A stretch of DNA of 64,000 nt from Desulfitobacterium hafniense DCB-2 (GTDB lineage Bacteria > Bacillota > Desulfitobacteriia > Desulfitobacteriales > Desulfitobacteriaceae). The first letter of the stretch is position 1. Each line of letters begins with the position of its first letter. Of the stretch, positions 59,510 through 64,000 are shown piece by piece. Location: the NCBI RefSeq assembly GCF_000021925.1, contig NC_011830.1, positions 1 through 64,000 of the forward strand, written 5' to 3'. Both the position numbers and the translations under genes were made by a program. The notes under the pieces are model-generated. The model was not told the origin of the DNA. It was given only the letters and a program-made list of their open reading frames with translations, and made no database searches.

Positions 59510-60717
59510 GGCTGACCCTTGTGCTGCTGCTGATTATGGGTGTGTTGCTCCTGGGAGGATGCGGCGGCAAGCGTGAAATTGATGAACTGGCCTATATGCT
59601 GGGGATAGGAATTGATCAAGGGAAAGAAGAAGGGACCTATCTCGTGACGATGCAGATAGCTGAACCCAAGACGAGCGGAGGCGGTGCCGCAGAGCTTGAG
59701 AATTGGACTATCAGTATGGAAACAAAGAGCCTCTCCACCATTATGGAACAGGCGGCGGAAGCGTTCAGCAAACAGCCTTTTGCCGGAACGGTGCGGGTTA
59801 TTGTACTTGGCGAAGATCTTGCCGGCGCGGGGATTAATGAGGCTTTGGATTATTTCCAGCGCTTTTATGAATTTCGACGGACGATTTATCTTCTTGTGGC
59901 TAAAGGGCAAGCCAAGGATATCATGGAGGCTGAACTGCGCACAAAGCAGATTCCCAGCTTAAATTTATTCGATACCATCGAAGGTCAAAGAAGGCAGTCG
60001 GTTTTCCCGATCACACGTTTAGGGCACTATCTGACGGTTTTAGGGAGAGAAAGCCAGAATCCCATCATCCCCAGGGTGGAGAAGGTCCAACCAGGGGAAC
60101 ATGGCTTATTCTACTCTGATAAAGAAGGGCAGGAAATTCTGATTCATGAATCGGCGGTATTCGAAGGCGGGAAATGTGTAGCGAAGCTTAACGACCAGGA
60201 AACAAAGGGCTATCTCTGGCTGGATAACGAGATTGAGAGCCGGGTTCTTGAGGGGGAAGACGGAGATGGGGTAACAGTAACCGCCTGGGTCCTGAAATCG
60301 AAAACAAAATATAAGGTGGAGAACATCGACGGCAAGATGGGGATCAAATTCAACATCAAGACAGCGGTTTCCATCAATGAAATCCTTGGCAAGGGTGAAC
60401 AGGCGGATATCTACCGCTGGCAGCAATTTATTAAAGAATTACAGCCTCTGATGGCACAGGCAATTCAGGAAGAGTGCGAAGCGGCCGTGGCCAAAAGCAA
60501 GGAGCAGGGGCTGGATTTTATCGGGATTGGGCGGAAAATCGAAATTAAAAACCCCAAGTATTGGCGGGAAATACAAGAGAACTGGCCCCAGGGGATAAAA
60601 GATATTCCGGTGGCCTATGATATCAACGTTAAAATTGAACATTCAGGGCTGGCCCGCAATTCACCGGTAAGTCCTCAGGAAAATGGGGCGAAGGGGGGCT
60701 CCCATACTCTTCAATAG
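59476..60717 (+). CDS. gerAC: Spore germination lipoprotein GerAC type
   Basis: The C subunit, a lipoprotein on the outer face of the spore inner membrane. 413 residues, lipobox LLGGC (about Cys29), followed by the family start KREIDELAYMLGIGID and a C-terminal Ger_x_C domain. ATG 59476 follows GGGGTGGAG; an in-frame ATG 30 bases upstream lacks a good site. Completes the gerA-type operon. Confidence 0.93.
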   Translation: METPQKKFFPLRLTLVLLLIMGVLLLGGCGGKREIDELAYMLGIGIDQGKEEGTYLVTMQIAEPKTSGGGAAELENWTISMETKSLSTIMEQAAEAFSKQPFAGTVRVIVLGEDLAGAGINEALDYFQRFYEFRRTIYLLVAKGQAKDIMEAELRTKQIPSLNLFDTIEGQRRQSVFPITRLGHYLTVLGRESQNPIIPRVEKVQPGEHGLFYSDKEGQEILIHESAVFEGGKCVAKLNDQETKGYLWLDNEIESRVLEGEDGDGVTVTAWVLKSKTKYKVENIDGKMGIKFNIKTAVSINEILGKGEQADIYRWQQFIKELQPLMAQAIQEECEAAVAKSKEQGLDFIGIGRKIEIKNPKYWREIQENWPQGIKDIPVAYDINVKIEHSGLARNSPVSPQENGAKGGSHTLQ

Positions 60718-60740
60718 GTGCTTCAATGGAAATATTATGA

Positions 60741-60746
60741 TATAAT
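60741..60746 (+). promoter_or_regulatory. Extended -10 element before the decarboxylase gene
   Basis: TGATATAAT forms an extended -10 (TGnTATAAT, hexamer 60741-60746). No good -35 is seen at standard spacing. Confidence 0.45.
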
Positions 60747-60784
60747 GATGTGTATTACCTTTGTCAATCCTGGAGGAAGAAAAT

Positions 60785-62203
60785 GTGTTGAATTTAGGTC
60801 ATAAATTGCTTCAGTATGAAGCTCAGAAGCTGATTTCCTTTCATACTCCAGGACATAAAGGAAAAGCGGAATTTTTTACGGATTTGCATTTTCCCGATCA
60901 GGATCTTACAGAACTGCCGGGCTTGGATATGCTGCACTCCCCCGCGGGGGTGATTGCTCAGGCTCAGGCCCGGGCTGCCGCTGTGTATCAAAGTGATGCC
61001 AGCTTTTATCTGATCAATGGGGCAACGGTGGGCAACCAAGGGATGTTCATGGCTTTGGCCGGTACCGGGAAGCGGGGAAAGGACCTGCAGCTGCCTAAGG
61101 TTCTGGTGGAGAGGCAGTCCCACCGTTCTGTGTTTTCGGCTTTGGTGTTATCGGGATGTGAACCGGAATATATCCCCAGTGTGGTTCATCCGGAGTTCGG
61201 GCTGCCCTTGGGACTGAAATCCATTGCTGAAGTGGATTTGGGTGAATTTCTGGGGGTTCATCTGACCTATCCCGGCTATTATGGGACCTTGCCGGATTTG
61301 GCAATGATCGCGGCCCAAAGGGATCGCCAGGCAGTTCAAGTGAGCATTTTGGTGGATCAGGCTCATGGTTCCCATTATTTGAGCCCGCTCTTCCCCAAAG
61401 GAGCCCTGGCTTATGGGGCGGATCTGGTGCTGTGCAGCACCCATAAGACCTTAAGCGCCTTGACTCAGGCGGCGATGCTTCATGTACAGGGCTCGCGGAT
61501 TCCCTTGTCCGCTCTTAAGGAGGCTCTTGAGCTGCTGCAATCTTCCAGCCCCAGTTATCTCCTGATGGCTTCTTTGGAAAGGGCTGTCGAACATGCTTTG
61601 GAAAGCAGGCGCTGGGAGCTGCTTCATGAAGCGGTGCAGGAACTGCATCACCGTGTGGGCGGATCCTTGCGGATCTTAAACCCTCAGGATGTAGGGACTT
61701 ACGGGATTGCTGGACTGGATTGGACGAAGATCATGATCAATACCCAAAGACTGGGGGTTGCGGCTCCCCGTTGTGTAGAGCATTTGCGTAAGAGTTATGG
61801 AATTGACCCTGAATTATGGGATGACAAAAATATTTTATTTCTGTTAGGGATTGGCAATACTCCCGAAGAGGTAGAGATCCTTACCAAGGGTTTATTAAGC
61901 TTAGCAAGCCTGAACAAAGATGTCGTGGCATCTCCCGAGGAGATGGTTTTCGAGATTCCTCTGCCGCCGGTCAGACTCACTCCCCGCCAAGCCTATTTTG
62001 CCCGGAAGCGCAAGATCCCCCTTGCGGAGAGTGTGGGGCACATCGTGGGTGAGAGCATTTCCCCCTATCCCCCAGGCATTCCTTGGATTGTGATGGGAGA
62101 AGAGATGACTCCTGAGATCTTAGAGCTTCTGACCCGGCATAAGGGGCGCTGGCAAGGCTGGGAGGATGCAGGCCAAGGAGTCTGGATCATCGAGGAGGTT
62201 TAA
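60785..62203 (+). CDS. Orn/Lys/Arg decarboxylase family enzyme (YaaO/SpeA type)
   Basis: A fold type I PLP enzyme of 472 residues. Family signatures: TPGHKG near the N-terminus, GATVGNQGMFMAL, DQAHGSH and the PLP-lysine motif STHKTLSALTQ. The C-terminal decarboxylase domain ends the protein. Lysine, ornithine or arginine decarboxylation cannot be told apart here. GTG 60785 follows GGAGGAAG. In B. subtilis yaaO occupies this place before tmk and holB; here holB follows directly. Confidence 0.9.
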   Translation: MLNLGHKLLQYEAQKLISFHTPGHKGKAEFFTDLHFPDQDLTELPGLDMLHSPAGVIAQAQARAAAVYQSDASFYLINGATVGNQGMFMALAGTGKRGKDLQLPKVLVERQSHRSVFSALVLSGCEPEYIPSVVHPEFGLPLGLKSIAEVDLGEFLGVHLTYPGYYGTLPDLAMIAAQRDRQAVQVSILVDQAHGSHYLSPLFPKGALAYGADLVLCSTHKTLSALTQAAMLHVQGSRIPLSALKEALELLQSSSPSYLLMASLERAVEHALESRRWELLHEAVQELHHRVGGSLRILNPQDVGTYGIAGLDWTKIMINTQRLGVAAPRCVEHLRKSYGIDPELWDDKNILFLLGIGNTPEEVEILTKGLLSLASLNKDVVASPEEMVFEIPLPPVRLTPRQAYFARKRKIPLAESVGHIVGESISPYPPGIPWIVMGEEMTPEILELLTRHKGRWQGWEDAGQGVWIIEEV

Positions 62204-62204
62204 T

Positions 62205-63053
62205 GTGAATATTGCACTTCACCTGATTGAAAAAGCAGCTCAGGAGGGACGGCTTGCTCATTTGCTGCTCTTTCACGGCGGGAGTGGCCCGGAGAGACGC
62301 AAGGCGGGACTGGAGATTGCCCGGAGGATCAATTGCACTTCGGGTCAGGACGCGCCTTGTGGGCATTGTCCCTCCTGCAAGAAGATTCTTTCCGGGAACC
62401 ATCCGGATGTGGAGGTAGTCAAGCCTGCCAAGGCATCCATAGGGATCGAGCAGATTCTGGATTGGCAGGAGCGGGTTTATCGCAAGCATTATGAGGGAAA
62501 CTATAAAGTCTTTATCCTTGAAGAAGCGGATAAGTTAACGATTCCTGCAGCCAATGCCTTGCTCAAGGTCATTGAGGAGCCGCCGGAAAGAACTCTGATC
62601 GTGCTGAGCGCTCAAAATGCCGAAGTTCTTTTGCCCACTATTCAGAGCAGGGCCCAGGCGGTTTACTTCCCCTTCAGAGGGGAGGAGGAATGGCTGAAAT
62701 CCCTTGAAGAGTCCCTCGATCCCTGGGAAGCCCGGGAGGCTTTTCGCCTGAGCAGCCATAACCCTGAACTGGCTTATGAGATTCTGACTCTGGGAGTGGA
62801 GAAGGTCAAGGAGTGGATTCGAGGGTTTGAACAAGCGGTGGAGGAGGGGGATTTTCTTAAACTTTTCCCTCTTTTTCCCGTAGAGAAAAAAGAAGCTGAG
62901 CTATATTTGCACATCCTGGCCTTAGGGATAGCTCAAAAACATCAAGTCAATCCCCAGGCTATGCTGGCTGTGGGCAAAGCTATCGAGCAGATTCAAATGC
63001 AGGCTAACCCCAGATTGGTGATCGAAGGATTAGCTTTAAAATTATTTCAGTAA
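62205..63053 (+). CDS. holB: DNA polymerase III delta' subunit
   Basis: Delta' is the stator of the clamp loader. The 282-residue protein has four zinc-binding Cys (CTSGQDAPCGHCPSC, about 41-55), the LEEADKLTIPAANALLK segment and SRAQAV (SRC-like). The Walker A region reads GGSGPERR and lacks the Lys, as usual for a non-ATPase delta'. GTG 62205 lies 1 bp after the preceding stop with GGAGG upstream. ricT follows 13 bp downstream. Confidence 0.95.
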   Translation: MNIALHLIEKAAQEGRLAHLLLFHGGSGPERRKAGLEIARRINCTSGQDAPCGHCPSCKKILSGNHPDVEVVKPAKASIGIEQILDWQERVYRKHYEGNYKVFILEEADKLTIPAANALLKVIEEPPERTLIVLSAQNAEVLLPTIQSRAQAVYFPFRGEEEWLKSLEESLDPWEAREAFRLSSHNPELAYEILTLGVEKVKEWIRGFEQAVEEGDFLKLFPLFPVEKKEAELYLHILALGIAQKHQVNPQAMLAVGKAIEQIQMQANPRLVIEGLALKLFQ

Positions 63054-63066
63054 GGAGGGAATCAGA

Positions 63067-63915
63067 ATGGTTGAGGTCGTGGGGGTTCGTTTTAAGCGGG
63101 CCGGTAAAATATATTATTTTTCTACAGGGGATCTTGCCCTGAATGCCAATGATAAAGTGATCGTGGAAACCGCCCGGGGAGTCGAGTATGGAGAGTGCGT
63201 TCTGGCACCCCGTCAGGTACCTGAAGCAGATGTGGTCATGCCTTTAAAACCGGTGATCCGCAAGGCTACTCCTGAGGATGAGCGGATTGTTGAGGTCAAT
63301 CGCACCAAGGAGAAGGAAGCTTTTGACATCTGCCTGAAGAAAATAGGAGATCATCAGCTGCCGATGAAGCTGGTGGATGTGGAATATACTTTTGATGGGA
63401 ACAAAATTATTTTTTCCTTTACGGCAGAAGGTCGGGTGGATTTCCGGGAGCTGGTTAAAGATCTGGCCTCGATCTTTCGGACCCGCATTGAACTTCGCCA
63501 GATTGGGGTTCGGGATGAAGCCAAAATGCTGGGCGGGATCGGTTCCTGTGGCAGAGTGCTGTGCTGCTCCAGCTTTTTAGGAGATTTTGAACCTGTATCC
63601 ATTCGCATGGCCAAGGATCAGAAGCTCTCTCTTAATCCAACGAAAATATCAGGGATTTGCGGTCGCCTTATGTGCTGCCTGAAATATGAGAATGGGGCTT
63701 ATGATGAGTCTCACTGCAAAGGTCAGTGCGGAAAACAATGCCATCAGCGGGAAGAAGATATCCTGGTTCTCAGCGAGGAATCGGTACTCAAGGCTTTGGA
63801 AGAGCAAGAGCTTAAGGGAGAACGGGGTTCTGCCGTACCGACCGCCGGGAAGGGGCGTCAAGAGGGACGCCATAAGAAAGGAGAAAAGAACAGAGGGAAG
63901 AGTGAGAAGGTATGA
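63067..63915 (+). CDS. ricT: RicT/YaaT PSP1-domain protein
   Basis: In B. subtilis RicT forms a complex with RicA and RicF that carries Fe-S clusters and adjusts RNase Y activity, sporulation and competence. The 282-residue protein has the PSP1 domain (about 60-150) and Cys clusters GSCGRVLCC, GICGRLMCC and CKGQCGKQC that can hold Fe-S. The last 40 residues are Lys/Gly-rich. ATG 63067 follows AAGGAGGG. It overlaps yabA (ATGA). Confidence 0.95.
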   Translation: MVEVVGVRFKRAGKIYYFSTGDLALNANDKVIVETARGVEYGECVLAPRQVPEADVVMPLKPVIRKATPEDERIVEVNRTKEKEAFDICLKKIGDHQLPMKLVDVEYTFDGNKIIFSFTAEGRVDFRELVKDLASIFRTRIELRQIGVRDEAKMLGGIGSCGRVLCCSSFLGDFEPVSIRMAKDQKLSLNPTKISGICGRLMCCLKYENGAYDESHCKGQCGKQCHQREEDILVLSEESVLKALEEQELKGERGSAVPTAGKGRQEGRHKKGEKNRGKSEKV

Positions 63916-64000
63916 GTCAATTAAGCCAAGCCTTAACGGAAGTGGAGGAGAAGCTTAACTCTTTGATCGAAGAAGTGCAGCGTTTGCTGCCCTATGTTAA
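63912..64000 (+). CDS. yabA: YabA replication-initiation control protein (partial)
   Basis: The first 29 codons (MSQLSQALTEVEEKLNSLIE and on) form an amphipathic leucine-rich helix, as in the YabA coiled coil that tethers DnaA and DnaN. The start ATG overlaps the ricT stop. Position after ricT matches B. subtilis. The gene runs off the window, so its zinc-finger C-terminus is not seen. Confidence 0.8.
   Translation, partial: MSQLSQALTEVEEKLNSLIEEVQRLLPYV

Overview
The window looks like the replication-origin end of a spore-forming, anaerobic, low-to-mid-GC Firmicute chromosome, most likely Desulfitobacterium or a close relative in the Peptococcaceae. The evidence is the order dnaA-dnaN-recF-remB-gyrB-gyrA, the tRNA-Ser/SRP RNA/dnaX/ybaB/recR/bofA block, a single-chain pyruvate:ferredoxin oxidoreductase (anaerobe), spore genes (bofA, spo0E-like, gerA operon, coat-like proteins) and two cobalamin riboswitches. 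The genus is my inference from gene content; no database was searched.

Layout. 1-8760: bipartite oriC (DnaA-box clusters before dnaA and between dnaA and dnaN), dnaA, dnaN, recF, remB, gyrB, gyrA. 8822-11744: a PdxT-like protein without its catalytic cysteine, serS, two tRNA-Ser genes, a tRNA-Arg and tadA. 11765-22956: an accessory stretch with a palindromic element carrying an inverted copy of a tRNA-Ser T-arm, a wrecked HTH-Fic gene, AraC/HxlR/XRE/MarR regulators with candidate operators, small coat-like proteins, a diguanylate cyclase, an ABC-F protein with a leader terminator, a radical SAM/B12-type protein and TrmO.

23019-46755 is a nearly continuous metal and corrinoid acquisition island. 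It holds a cobalamin riboswitch with a btuFCD-like operon whose binding protein is fused to an FMN-binding domain; a DtxR/MntR-type regulator with a TroABCD-like Mn/Fe/Zn importer whose last permease carries a winged-helix tail; a second cobalamin riboswitch before a five-gene Opp/Nik-type importer (cobalt or nickel inferred); a two-component system; and a zinc operon znuA-znuC-znuB-zur-COG0523 GTPase-[GTPase-like/permease fusion]-TIGR03943 protein behind a strong promoter overlapped by a Fur/Zur-like operator. The fusion gene and its neighbours are the strongest candidates for a little-described system.

46863-64000 returns to core genes: a Spo0E-like peptide, tRNA-Ser, SRP RNA, dnaX, ybaB, recR, bofA, a long structured leader and nifJ, an isolated AAA/DUF4143 ATPase, a ferritin-like protein, gerAA-AB-AC, an Orn/Lys/Arg-decarboxylase family enzyme, holB, ricT and the start of yabA. 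Thymidylate kinase, which sits between the decarboxylase and holB in Bacillus, is absent here.
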